A stretch of 64,000 nt of DNA from the NCBI GenBank assembly GCA_017163975.1, contig JAFFSR010000351.1, forward strand, positions 1,985,001 to 2,049,000, written 5' to 3'. The notes beneath the pieces are model-generated. The model searched no databases. It saw only the letters and a program-made list of their open reading frames with translations, and had not been told where the DNA came from. Position numbers and translations under genes: made by a program. This document shows, in pieces, positions 11,970-22,977 of the stretch (the first letter of the stretch is position 1; the number at the start of each line of letters is the position of its first letter). Source of the stretch: Anastatus disparis. Taxonomy: Eukaryota; Arthropoda; Insecta; Hymenoptera; Eupelmidae.

Positions 11970-12570
11970 GTAATTTTCAAATAAGTTAAATACAAACATA
12001 AATAAATAGAAATAGTCTGTCATTCACATTGAGTTTAATATTGTGTTAATCGATAGATAAAGTGAGTGCATCGGTTTCCCCTTTCTTCTATCTTATAATT
12101 TCCTTACGTATACCAGTTTACTTGTACATATATACTAAAAAGTATTGAATGATTTAAAAGTTTTTAAACAAATACTAGCGTACAATACCTCGCTCCTAAC
12201 GTTGCTTGGTTAAATTTATTCATACAATTAGAATTTGAAATGTAATATGATAGTAAATATAAATTTCCAGAATTCAACTTAAAAGATTACAATCTACGGA
12301 TGCTTAGACATTTTATCAATAGATTTTTATATCCAGAAAGTTGAATTGTAAGGTGGAGTGTACGTTTAGTCTAAGAGTCTGTCTTTATCTTTTCGAGTAA
12401 GTATCGTATCGAAAAATATACAAAATTTTGAAAAACCATATAATTCTCAGAAATACCTCCAAGAAGTTAAAGTTTCAGAGTCCAATTATAAAAAATTACT
12501 TTAAAAAATATAATAACAGATATTAGGGCTCTCATGTGTTGATACGAATAAGGAATAATTATATAATCAA

Positions 12571-12878
12571 TTCATAATCGTGTCTTGAGCATTAAGTATG
12601 ACTTAAAACTTGAGTATCGTTACTTGAGCAATTCATAATCAATTCATAATCGTGTCTTGAGCATTAAGTATGACTTAAAACTTAAGTATCGTTACTTGAG
12701 CAACAGCTGTTACTTTGATTGAGTGTTACATCTTTACCGACGAGTATTTTATCTGTGTGATTTTGTTTCATAACGAACTGTGATAACCTCTCCATGTAGC
12801 ACTCTATTGAAGTAACAGCTGATACTCAAGTAATGATACTTAGGTTTTAAGTCATACTTAATACTCAAGACACGACTA
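12571..12878. repeat. Inverted repeat with a tandemly duplicated left arm
   Basis: The left arm, starting ATTCATAATCGTGTCTTGAG, occurs twice (about 12570-12641 and 12642-12710). The right arm (12811-12878) is its complement, ending CTCAAGACACG. The AACAGCTGTTACTT/AGTAACAGCTG segments close the stem around a loop of about 95 bp. This is a MITE or foldback whose left arm duplicated after insertion or by slippage. Confidence 0.75.
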
Positions 12879-13329
12879 CACTGAAAGAAATATTGAAGAG
12901 TGTTAGTACCAAAGCCCAGGTTCAATTAGCTCGAGATATCATGAAGTAGCAGAACATCCAACGTGTAATAGTAAAAACTTGGCTTTTTGCGGAGTTTAGG
13001 TCAGCGCATGTATACAACTGTCAGAGCCTCGGAGTCGGGCATCTGAAGCCCCCGTCTCAGAGCTGTTGTAGCATCGCATAATTCGATTCTTCCTCAACTC
13101 TTTACAAGGGCAATACGGACTGAAGAAAATGAGTTAAATAAAAACACACTGTAATTATTAAAATTGTTGGAATTGTTTTTAATAAATTTTTATTTGAATT
13201 GAAATCATTATCAAAAGCACATTACAAATGATAATAAATTGACTATTATTATTCATCACTTATCAATTGTACTAAGAATTAGATAAGAATGTAATAAATA
13301 AAATAAAAAATCTTAGAAAAATACATTTT

Positions 13330-13653
13330 TTATAAATTCCACCTATTTGCTACATGAAGTTCTTGATTGATTTTCATCGATAAACAAGGATCTAGCATAG
13401 CAATTGATTCAGCTTCATAAATTTCTAAGTTTCTTTCACATTCTTCAATGTTAAAAGAAGAATAATGTCTTTTAAAATATTTGCAAACAATTTCACTCGT
13501 TAAAAAATAAATTTTTCCAAATATATCAAAAAATTTTTTTATTTTTGCAAAACAAGGCCCTTTATCTGTAATTTTAACCATAATTATTGATTCTTTTGAC
13601 ATTTTCCTTCCAGAAATTTCCACAAAATTGTATGATGTTACAAAATTAATCAA
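13330..13653 (-). pseudogene. Unknown 107-residue open frame
   Basis: This frame of normal complexity reads MINFVTSYNFVEISGRKMSK at its N terminus and ends SMKINQELHVANRWNL. It is free of repeats, has four cysteines spread along it (GPCFAKIKKF, EIVCKYFKRH, IEECERN, LDPCLS) and shows no signal peptide. I do not recognise a family. Its position just outside the 3' end of a LINE and its isolation suggest the last exon of a transposon or gene remnant. The frame may begin upstream of the first Met. Confidence 0.3.
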
Positions 13654-15046
13654 CGAATTACATCGGTATCATTATAATATTAATAAAATAATATTTATTT
13701 CAGCCTTATGGCCCAAAAATGGTCTAATACATGAATTGTGCATAACATACATTATATACATTTTTTGAAAATATCTATACATTACATTACCTTTAACATA
13801 CATAAATTTTTTCATCAATTGACATACAAAGTATAAAGATATATAAAAAAAATATAAACATAAAGCAATACTAAATAAACTACATTATTGTACTTTTTTT
13901 TTCTTCTTACAAAATCCTTATACACTGTCCTTTCATTTAGATTCCCTATGAATTATTTATATTCATTTTGTTATATTTTATTTATATTTTCCATCATAGT
14001 CCCATATCACATTTAATCTTATACCACTTTTTACAATTTTCTTTGCCACCAACTACAATTCCACTTACACTTTCACTTATCTTTCTTTCAAGAACTTTCT
14101 GCTTTTTTCTTGATTTCTTCCTCTTTTCTTTCTACATACTGAAAAAAGTTTACTACCTCTTTGAATCCTTTTTCACTAAATATAAAATCTTCTTCTAAGT
14201 ATTTCAATTTTCCTAATTCTTTTCTTTTTTCCACCAGAATATCACATTCTTCTGTGTTTTGAATTACTTATTTCCTTCTTGCAGAGTTGACATTTTCTTT
14301 CTTCTGCACATAGCCAATATTTGTTATCTTTTTCTATATGTTTCCGCACCTCAATCTTACTATTATATTCATCTCTTTCCCTTTTGTTTTGTCTTTCAAG
14401 TACACAGGTAATTCGTCGCATATTATATCCTTATATACCTTATTATATTTGGCTTTTTTAATTTTTGTTATTATCATCTGTTTTTCTATGTTTTTACTTC
14501 TACTAACTATATCCCCGATTATTTCCTGAATTGTTTCTTTCTTTATCTTTATTGCTAAAGTACTGAAACCCAGATGATTATCGAACCTTTACCTTTCTAT
14601 GCTATAGTTATCTTTCTCTTCTAATTTTCTTTTTTAATCCAACACCATTCCGTTATACTTTCTTTTTTATCATTCGTAACTTTGATTTCATATTTTATTG
14701 CCTTTTTAACCTAATCGTTTTTCATACTCCATGTGTTCACTTCTCTTAGTAGTATATACCTTGGTGTGCAGTAGTCTACTCTTAATATTTATCTCAAATA
14801 ACCTTATTTTATTTTTTTCTAACTCTTTCCTTTCGCTCCACCCCCAGATTTCTGCACCGTACGACATTACGCTTTTGACTAGTACATTGAATAGTTTTAA
14901 TCTTCTAATAAAATTTCCTCTACATCTGTTTTCTCATAGCCCTCATGTCAACTTAGCGGCGAGCGATCCTTTCTTCTTCAGTTCTTTTATGTGTTCTTTG
15001 AGGCTTCCATCTCTGCTAAAAGTGAAGCCTAGGTATTTGAAATTTT

Positions 15047-15945
15047 TTATTCCTTCCAGGTTGTCTTTAACCCATTTCCGAATTTCTTATTTCTCTCTTG
15101 CACTTTTGTTAAAATCATTACCTTTGATTTTTCTTTACTAACAATTAGATTCATCTCATTACTGAATTTTTTCAACGATATCATATTCTTTAAGGCTTCC
15201 ATTCCATTTGCTAATAAAATTATATCATCGGCGTAAGCTAACGACCATATTCTCTCATTACCTATTTGGACTCCTCCCACTCCTCTTTTTCTCAATCTTT
15301 CCCCAAGTGCTGAGATGTATATACAGAAAAGTATTGGGTTCAGTAGGCAACCTTGTCGTAGGCCCTTGGAGCTCCAGAATTCTTCCGTAACTTCATCCTT
15401 CGTTTTTACGCATGACTTTGTTTCTTCGTGTAATCCCTTTATTTTCTCAATTAAATACTTACTGATTTACATTCTTTCATTACCGTTCATAGTATCTCTC
15501 TATCTACTGTGTCGAAAACAGTTGTGTAATTTATAAAAAACGCATAAACCTTGCTTTCCTTTAACTTCGCCGTCTGTATTACGTGATCAAGGATGCAGAT
15601 GCTGTCTATAGTTGCTCTTCCCTTTCTGAAATCTGCTTGGTCCTCTCCTGAAATTATCTTTTCCTTCACCTCTTACATTAATCTCTTGCGTATCACTTCA
15701 GTGTATATTTTATACGCTGAGGTAAGTAATGTAATACCCCTATGATTCTTTACCTCGTTTCTATTTCCTTTTTTGTGTAGAGGAATGAATATACCTTTTC
15801 TCCAATCTTCTGACATTTTATCTCCATCTTTGATTTTCCCTATCACACACATTAGATTATTTATTAAATCTGTTCCACCGTAGATCCAAACTTGATTTGT
15901 GATATTATCGATTTCAGCTGCTTTTTTCTTTTTCAAACCTCTCAT
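15047..15945 (-). pseudogene. LINE A reverse transcriptase, broken
   Basis: Three frames together give the RT core. The first (15673-15945) has DWRKGIFIPLHKKGNRNEV and HRGITLLTSAYKIY. The second (15487-15669) has SGEDQADFRKGRATIDSI and motif A as INYTTVFDTVDR. The third (15047-15295) has AYADDIILLANGMEAL, the YADD catalytic box. In most LINEs motif A carries a catalytic Asp where this copy has Asn (INYTTVFD), so the active site is damaged as well as the frame. The GITLL-AYKIY wording is typical of insect LINEs with a C-terminal zinc knuckle. The clade was not assigned. Confidence 0.8.
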
Positions 15946-16101
15946 CGCTAAAGATTTCTCTTGCGCTGTGATTTGTCCTTCCTCTGTTTTTTCTTCTTCT
16001 CTACATCTTTTTGCTCCTATGTGTTTCTCTCTTTTCCCATCCAGTAGCTTTACAAAATGCTCTAACCATCGATCTTCTGTTATTTCATTCTCTATAGCTT
16101 T

Positions 16102-16395
16102 TTACTTTTTTCTTGTTTTATTTAAAAATTTCCAAATATTATTCTCATTTTTTATTTCTCTGATTTCTTTTTCTTCCATTTCTTTCAGTTCTTTTTCTTT
16201 TGTACTGCATATTTCTTTTAATTCTTTTCTTTGCCTTATGTAGTTATTCTTTCCATCCTTTCCTCTCTTCCAATTTTTATAAACTTTCACTACAATTCTT
16301 TTCTTTCTCGAGCAGTCTTTTTCCCACCATTTTTTCATTTCTATTCGTCTTTTTCTAACTTTCACCTTTTTCTTTATCATAGCCTCCAATATCAC
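16102..16395 (-). pseudogene. LINE A basic linker between endonuclease and RT
   Basis: 97 residues are rich in Lys, Arg and Glu (KKVKVRKRRIEMKKWWEKDC), with the WW-x-C spacing often seen after the endonuclease of such elements, followed by a predicted helix (RKELKEICSTKEKELKEMEE). It is separated from the RT block by a stop and carries no catalytic motif. Confidence 0.55.
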
Positions 16396-16540
16396 TTTTT
16401 CATCTTTATCTATCTTTCTTCAGCACTTTAGTCTTTATTACTAAACTTTAAGTTTTCGGTTATTGCCTTGAAAATTTCTCTGTTTTCTTCACTCCTTGAT
16501 ACTATTTCCTTATATTTGTTCTTCTTTACCTTAAACTTAT

Positions 16541-16963
16541 TCATCGTTTCTTCTTTTTTTTCTCTTCTTTCTTTCCCACTGTCACGCACAGAACATGATC
16601 AGATTCTACTCTCTCTTCTACTTTCAAATCCACACCATTTTCCCAAACTTCTTTATTTACTATAGCGTAGTCTATTACTGAGTTACCTCTTGTTCCTATA
16701 AAGGTAAACTCACCTTGTTCATCGCTTTTTGTGTAACCATTTAGTATAATCCAACTTTTGTTTCCAGTCCATTCGATCATTTTATTCCCTCCATTCTCTA
16801 ACACTTTATCTTTACTTAACCTTCTTACTTCCTTTTGATCACCTTCTGTGTTTACTATATTTCTTAAATCACTTATTCTTATGTTGAAATTTCCTCTAAC
16901 TATCAGCTTTCCTTCATCCAAGAAATTTACTTCATCTAATTTTTGCCAAATATTTTCCACCAT
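16541..16963 (-). pseudogene. LINE A endonuclease, C-terminal part
   Basis: The frame shows the exonuclease-endonuclease-phosphatase fold motifs GNFNIRI (normally GDFN; the Asp is replaced here), NSVIDYAIVN and ESDHVLCVTV. The last includes the SDH catalytic His. The N-terminal motifs (first Asn, catalytic Glu) are absent because the copy is 5'-truncated near 16985. The C-terminal run of lysines leads into the linker. Confidence 0.75.
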
Positions 16964-16989
16964 CTTTTGCTCTTCCTTTTTTCTAAATT

Positions 16990-17335
16990 ATAAATTTTTT
17001 TTTAATGTTGTGCATAATTAAATATGTACTGTGTATCAAATTTTATTCTTATTTTTTTGTGCATAATGTTAATGTGTACAATTCTTATGTGCATAAACCA
17101 TACTACCTCATATTTTTATCAAAATTGATTTGATTATCCATATTGAGTATCTTAAAAAAATATTAAAATACGGACTTTTCTTAGGATTTAAAAAAAACTA
17201 TGATGGTTAATTAATAAATGAAATAATATAAATGTATTAATTTTTAAAATCTTGTAAATTTTTCATAAACTTAATTAGTTTTTTAAATCTTTTAATTTTT
17301 TTATAAACTTAATTTTATATGATAGTATATTAAGA
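16990..17335. other. AT-rich spacer between two LINEs
   Basis: No coding or repeat structure was seen. Confidence 0.5.
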
Positions 17336-17340
17336 TACAA

Positions 17341-17435
17341 GTGGCTAAAATGGCTCATTATTTGACGGCGTGAGATTAGCAGCCGAGCGTAGCGAGGCTG
17401 CTAAACGCCGTGAAATAATGGGACATTAAAGCCAC
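17341..17435. repeat. 95-bp hairpin with CGAGCGTAGCGAG core
   Basis: GTGGCT at 17341 pairs with AGCCAC at 17430, and CATTATTTGACGGCG with CGCCGTGAAATAATG. Between them, GCAGCC pairs with GGCTGC around GAGCGTAGCGA. It lies just upstream of the CR1-type LINE and may be a separate small element or a Helitron terminus rather than the LINE 5' UTR. Confidence 0.6.
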
Positions 17436-17521
17436 GAGTACTTCTACTATTTTATAGCTCGAGTGATATAAATTTGCCATATTAAATCTGTACTAATGAA
17501 AAACAATAACAAACAGAAACT

Positions 17522-17725
17522 ATGCACTTCACGAATGGTAATTCAAAAAATAAAAACGAAAACTGTAAAAAAGCAAGTACTAGGCGTTCCGTGAATGATA
17601 AATTAAGAAAAAAAAGTGAAAAATATATACGAGCCAAAACTAAACACTCCGTGAATGATGAATCGAAAAAGATTTTTAAAAATTATAATTTTAAAAATAT
17701 ACTTAAAATGTGTAATAATAATTAA
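17522..17725 (+). other. Short basic open frame upstream of ORF1, unknown
   Basis: 67 Lys/Asn-rich residues contain an internally repeated block (RRSVNDKLRKKSEKY then KHSVNDESKKIFKNY). The repeat is visible in the DNA as two similar 60-bp units with TCCGTGAATGATG/A. It could be 5' UTR of the LINE. A protein role is not supported. Confidence 0.2.
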
Positions 17726-17833
17726 TTTTAATCAATATAATTATAAGACGGGGAGTTGCCTCTTTAGGCGATTCCTCCCGATATTGCTTATAAATGTCAT
17801 CCCGGTAAGCTAAATGCAACGGTTTTTTGTGCT

Positions 17834-19252
17834 ATGTGTGGTGATGTGTTTCACAAGAGTGACTTTAATAGGAAAAAAGGTGTAAAATATTTAAACAGTG
17901 TATTGGTTGTGTGTGAAGAGCATCCAGATGCTGACCTAACCTCAATAAAAGGTGGAAAAATATTTGACATTTTACAAAATTTGCAAATAGAGTGTACTAA
18001 AAATGAGACAGATATTAAAAAAGTAAACAAGAAATACAAAATATTACAGAACGATCATGCTAAATTACAAACAAAATACGAAGCGCTTTTAGCAGAAAAA
18101 AGAAAGAATGATGAAGTAGACGAAGAAAGAGATAATGTAAGAGATAAAAACTACGAGGAACTATTAGAACCTGTTAAAACTGAAAATAAATTACTTTGGG
18201 ATCTAAACTATGAACTTAAGGACAAAAATGCTCTTTTAAAAGAACTACTGGAAAAAGAAAAAGCCATACCGAAAACAAACCTCAAGACTTTTGCTGAGGT
18301 GGCAGCAACGAAACAAATAATTGAACGTCCTAAAACAATACCGAAAATTGTAATAAAAAAAAAGAATAAAGATGATAAAATAAATGTTAAAGACAGTGTC
18401 ATAAAATATTTAGTAAAAGAAAAATCTATACAAATAAAAAATATAAATTATAAAAATGATGACGTAATAGTTAATTGCATGAATATGGATAGTTTGAAGA
18501 TGGCAGAAAAATACTTAACAGCAAAACTGCCTAATTGCAAAGTAGACAAAGAACAATTAAAAAATCCAATTATCAAGATAGTTGGAATAGAAAACATCTA
18601 TAAAATGGATAAAAAGACATTAGAAGTCGTTATAAATACTAGAAATTTCAAAAACTTAAATACCAAAGGTAAAATTTTGCATGAAGAATACATAAAAAAA
18701 AATAAAACGACAACAGTTATAATGGAAGTATCTGCTGAAATTCATAAATACATTAAAGAAAATAAAGAAAAAGTTTTCGTCGGGCATCAGAATTGTAAAG
18801 TTTATGATGTCCTTAATACTAGACCATGCTATAATTGTGCAAGATATGGGCATAGTGGAGCAAAATGCAGAAATGACCCGGTTTGTTTAAAGTGTGCTGG
18901 CTCACATACAACAAAGAATTGTGAAGGCAGTAAGCCTATATGCTGTGCTAATTGCAAGTTTAGTAATGATAAATATGGTAAGAAATATAATACAAATCAC
19001 GTTGCAGTAGACAGCGAAAAGTGTGAAATATTAACTGCTAAATTAAATTTGCTGATAAACACAACTGACTATGGAGTTAAGCCTCACGTGCCAAGATTCT
19101 TTGGTAAAGTGGACAACTTCGATAACAACAGCCGTACGTACAGTGCATTGAATAGATTAAGACAGAAGAGGATAAGTGGTAGCATGGATTCTGTTTTATC
19201 CACTACCACTACCAGAACGCGCAATGGAAGCACTATATCTGATGTTGGATGA
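17834..19252 (+). CDS. LINE ORF1 (gag-like nucleic-acid-binding protein)
   Basis: This 472-residue RNA-binding protein would form the retrotransposon ribonucleoprotein. The first ATG is 17834, but the frame stays open back to 17768, where it adds YKCHPGKLNATVFCA before MCGDVFHKSDF. Together these give a C-H-C-C-H cluster like a PHD or other cross-brace zinc finger, so the true start may be upstream or non-AUG. Residues about 50-145 form a coiled coil (KYKILQNDHAKLQTKYEAL). The middle (about 230-320) is RRM-like in length. Residues 331-344 are a CCHC knuckle (CYNCARYGHSGAKC), followed by CLKCAGSHTTKNC and a third Cys/His cluster. The 3' end overlaps ORF2. It is intact and Lys/Asn-rich. Confidence 0.85.
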   Translation: MCGDVFHKSDFNRKKGVKYLNSVLVVCEEHPDADLTSIKGGKIFDILQNLQIECTKNETDIKKVNKKYKILQNDHAKLQTKYEALLAEKRKNDEVDEERDNVRDKNYEELLEPVKTENKLLWDLNYELKDKNALLKELLEKEKAIPKTNLKTFAEVAATKQIIERPKTIPKIVIKKKNKDDKINVKDSVIKYLVKEKSIQIKNINYKNDDVIVNCMNMDSLKMAEKYLTAKLPNCKVDKEQLKNPIIKIVGIENIYKMDKKTLEVVINTRNFKNLNTKGKILHEEYIKKNKTTTVIMEVSAEIHKYIKENKEKVFVGHQNCKVYDVLNTRPCYNCARYGHSGAKCRNDPVCLKCAGSHTTKNCEGSKPICCANCKFSNDKYGKKYNTNHVAVDSEKCEILTAKLNLLINTTDYGVKPHVPRFFGKVDNFDNNSRTYSALNRLRQKRISGSMDSVLSTTTTRTRNGSTISDVG

Positions 19253-20278
19253 TAATCAAAATTTAACTATTAATAAAACAAGTATTCCTGATATACAGTC
19301 TCTCAATGACATTCGACAATACAATTATAACTTGATTCTAAATATAAATATAAGAAGCCTAAATGCTAATCTTCAAAATTTCGAATGTTTTATTAGGAGA
19401 CTTTCTGTGAAGCCATGTGTAATGGTATGTACAGAAACGTGGGTTCTTGAATATCCTCAAATGCTAAAATTGCCTGGATATAAATTGTATTATAATGATA
19501 GTTAACTTAATAAATCTGATGGAGTGTCTATATTAGAGAAGAATTGAACGAAACTACTGAAACCCTGACTATTGGTGAATTGAAGATAATAAACACTACC
19601 TTAAGGATAAATAACGAAAATGTTGTATTGTCAGCGGTTTATAGATCTCATAAAATGCATAAGACTGAATTCATTCTAAATTTGAAAAAAATTTTAAATT
19701 CTTATAATTTTGGCAAAAATCACTTGGTTTTAGGTGATTTTAACATATATATAAATCAAAATGATTCTCTAAGTCAAGAATTTTTAGAAAACTTTTTAGA
19801 AAAATCATATTTGCCAAGTTTTGGAGGTATTACTAGACTAGCGCCAAATTTACCAACACAAGGAACATGTATTGATAACATTTTTGCTAAAATAAGTGGT
19901 TTAAGTCTTAATTCATATAAAGTGACAAGTAGTTTTACTGACCATTTTCCATTGTTCGTGTCTTTCCAAGATAAATTGGAAAAAACTCAAGATTATGTTA
20001 GTAATAAAATAGTTAACTATAATAGACTGATAATATGTGCTGCTAACCAAAATTGGATGAATCTTGTTCAGGCGAATGATCCTAATGAGGATATACTAAA
20101 AATAATATATGTGATGAAGAATTGTATTGAAGAGGCATCAGAATTAATCAAGATAAACTATGACAATGGGAAATTAAAGCCAAGGAAAACTTGGATTACT
20201 AAAGCCATCATGGTATCATGTAAAAAAAAAGAAAAACCTATAAGACCTGGAAAAATGATCTTAATAACATTATACTAA
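19176..20278 (+). pseudogene. LINE ORF2, endonuclease region with frameshifts
   Basis: ORF2 starts inside the end of ORF1. A likely start is the ATG at 19224 (MEALYLMLDDNQN). Frame 1 (to 19505) carries the endonuclease N terminus LNINIRSLNANL and the CTETWV motif with the catalytic Glu, then stops. A second frame (19544-20278) carries AVYRSHK, LGDFNIYI, CIDNIFAKI and SFTDHFPLFV, so the Asp, Asn and His residues of the active site are all present. The frame changes again near 20280 before the RT. The missing piece at 19505-19543 should hold the GGV-type strand. All catalytic residues survive, so the inactivation is recent. Confidence 0.82.
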
Positions 20279-20289
20279 AAAATAATTAC

Positions 20290-22086
20290 TTGAGATACAA
20301 TAAAATTTTAAATCGAACAATTAAAAATGCCAAATTAAAATATGAACAAAATAATTTTACGAAAAATAAAAGTAATCCTAGAATTCTATGGAAATTAATT
20401 AATGAGAAATTGGGTAAAAATGTTAAAAAAGATTCAAAAATTGATTATATAGTTGATGAAGATAAAAACAAAATTATTGCACCAATTGAAATTGCTAATA
20501 GCATGAATGAACATTTCTGTGGTATAGGGGCTAAACTCGGCTCCAATATTGTTATACCTAATGAACCATACCCAAATAAGGTACCGCATAACAATCAATC
20601 TATATTCCTAAGACCAACAAATGCACTGGAAATCATAAACATAATCATGGGAATGAAGGAGAAAACAGGTGGTGTTGATGGAATAAATATGAAAGTTTTA
20701 AAAGCATTGTCAAATTATATAGCTGATCCATTGTCTGATGTATTTAACACGTGTATTGAAAGGTCTACGTGGCCAGTTTCACTGATGTTTGCAGAAAAAA
20801 TTCCAATATATAAATCAGGTGGTAAAAGTGAAGTCAATAATTATAGACCAATTTCATTAATCTCTAACATTGCCAAAATATTTGAAAAGATTATACATGG
20901 ACGTATATGTGATTTTATTAAAAAACATAATATATTAGCAAAAAACCAATTTGGATTCAGAAGTAATTTAGGAACTAAGGACGCCTTGAACCATTTAACG
21001 AATTTAATTTATAATAACCTAGATAAAAGTATTCCAATAATAGTTGTATTTCTTGACCTAGCTAAGGCGTTTGATACAGTAGATCACAGTATACTGTTAG
21101 ATAAGTTGTACAAGTATGGGATTAGAGAAAGTGCATTGGACCCACTAAGGAGTTACCTAACGAATCGTAGACAAACTGTTAAACTTAATAGGATAAATAG
21201 TGACCCGAGATCACTAAGTACTGGAGTCCCGCAAGGGACTATTCTGGGACCATTGCTATTCTTGTTGTACATGAATGATCTTCTTATAGATATGCCAATG
21301 GATAACTTTATTGCATATGCTGATGATACAGCTGTGATTTCAACAAATTGCACATGGAAACAGGCAGAAACTAAGATGAATAATTATTTGAAGCAAGTAG
21401 CTAAATGGTTGGACTATAATAAGCTCTCTCTAAATATAAACAAGACAGTCTACATGTGTTTTGGAAATTACTGCGATAGTATACCAGATGAAATTTGCAT
21501 AAAAATTAATAACTGCAGCATAAACAGAGTAAATAAAAGTAAATATCTTGGATTGTTTCTGGATTATAATATGAAATGGGACAGCCACATTAGCTATATC
21601 ATTAACAAAACAAAATACTTGACATATGTTTTTGCCAAGTTCTCTGGTTTTATGACTGGAGAAGTATTAATAACATTATACTATGCACTTTTCCATAGTG
21701 TGGCAACATATGGCATCATCGCTTGGGGTGGTGCATATAAAAATTGTTTACAATTGCTGCAGAGTTTACAAAACAGATTATTGAAGATTATTAGTAAAAA
21801 CAAATTTTTAATCAATAACAGACCTCCTAGTATTGAACAATCATATATTAATGAGGCATTAATTTATCATTATGAAAAATTAAACGTGATATTTAATACT
21901 AGATCAACCTGTACCAGAAACAAGAATATCCCGTTACCAAAAATGAATAAAGCTATAAGTAACAAGAATAGTTACATGGTTGCAATCAAGACTTTCAATG
22001 TACTACCAAAGGAACTCAAAGTGTTATCTATGAAGAAGGGATCAAGCAAGTATAAACTTAAGAACTGGGTGATAACTAATATGTAA
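20290..22086 (+). pseudogene. LINE ORF2, reverse transcriptase region
   Basis: There are 598 uninterrupted residues. Motifs in order are KIPIYKSGGKSEVNNYRPIS (about 175), NQFGFRSNLGTKDAL (about 220), motif A VFLDLAKAFDTVDH (about 254), motif B STGVPQGTILGPLLFLLY (about 312), motif C AYADDTAV (about 345) and the thumb region SKYLGLFLD (about 418). The catalytic Asp of motif A and both Asp of YADD are kept. The C terminus (KYKLKNWVITNM) has no zinc knuckle, as in CR1/Jockey elements. It is separated from its endonuclease by a frameshift, so it could not be made as part of one ORF2 protein. Confidence 0.9.
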
Positions 22087-22335
22087 AAAAAAGTGATTTA
22101 TACATTGTTCTTATATCAGACTATTATAATATTATAATTTAATATTATAATTTAAGTTACGTATAATAAAAATTTATTGCTGTTGCATTTCAATGTTATT
22201 TTATATTATAAAATTTGTATTTTTAGTTTGTAAGTTATTTGTATTTTCTACACCAGCCCTATGTACAGACAAACTTTGTTTTGCCTCTGTAGGATTATGT
22301 ACTGGTTTTCAATAAATAAATAAATAAATAATTGA

Positions 22336-22975
22336 TATTATATGTGAAATTGTTTGTTGAAATCATCTTTTATAAGTCATAAATTTAAATTTTGTTGCAC
22401 GTATGAATTAGCTTCGTAGGAGCGGTGAGGAGGTAACTTATCTCTTGTATAGCAATAGCAATCGTGCGTAGTAATAGGGGGTTCCCTGAAGCATTTGATA
22501 ATACAATACTGAAATGACTATACCTCTTCGCTTTACATGTTACGCTAGTATTAATTTTCGTTTTGTTCCTATTTACGTGCTTGTAATTATTATTTAATTT
22601 TAAAATTGTTAATATAAATGAGTTGCAATAATCTACACCTTATAATTATCAATGAAAATTCTATAAAAATAATAATTAAAATATCAAATTATTGCTTATT
22701 ATACTGACGTTCCTTGTTGATCAAGTGTTAAGGCACATCTAAAATTAGACTTTCTTTATTGAACCGTATAAAAATGTGAGAAAGTTTTCCCAGTTCTTTT
22801 TTTCACTGTTAAAAAATAGGCTATTTTTGACCCGGCAAAGCGAGGCAAAAGTGCGAATTTATTTCACGCAGTGCTATAAATTAATTTTTAAAATCTCGTA
22901 ATTTTTTCATAAATTTAACTACTGTTTGATACATTCCTTTGATGATTAAATTGTAAACATGTTGTTCAAGGAATT
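22336..22975. other. AT-rich stretch, nothing identified
   Basis: A moderately GC-rich patch at 22410-22500 and a GGCAAAGCGAGGC word at 22843 are unexplained. No frames were found. Confidence 0.45.
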
Positions 22976-22977
22976 GG

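Larger units (their letters stand above)
13890..16990 (-). mobile_element. Degraded 5'-truncated LINE (copy A)
   Basis: This is a minus-strand non-LTR retrotransposon. The C-terminal half of an AP-type endonuclease lies at 16541-16963, a basic linker at 16102-16395 and reverse transcriptase blocks at 15047-15945. A region of about 1.1 kb follows that holds the broken C-terminal part and 3' end, reaching the T-rich stretch near 13890. ORF1 and the first half of the endonuclease are missing, as in ordinary 5' truncation. The coding strand is extremely purine-rich, so the plus strand reads as long TTTCTTC runs. Many stops and frameshifts are present, so the copy is dead. Confidence 0.85.
17500..22335 (+). 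mobile_element. Near full-length CR1/Jockey-group LINE
   Basis: The order is ORF1 (zinc-finger/coiled-coil/CCHC), an overlapping ORF2 with AP endonuclease then reverse transcriptase, an AT-rich 3' UTR of about 220 bp, and a terminal (AATA)n run at 22310-22330. The endonuclease opens with the LNINIRSLNANLQNFECFI wording that is common in CR1-type insect LINEs. ORF1 also begins with a PHD-like Cys/His cluster known from CR1 relatives. ORF1 is intact and the RT is uninterrupted, with only two frameshifts inside the endonuclease region. This makes it the youngest LINE here. The 5' boundary is uncertain. Confidence 0.85.

Noticed and set aside
13968..16665. Plus-strand Phe/Leu/Ser-rich frames that look like membrane proteins
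   Set aside because: They are the antisense of the purine-rich LINE A coding strand.
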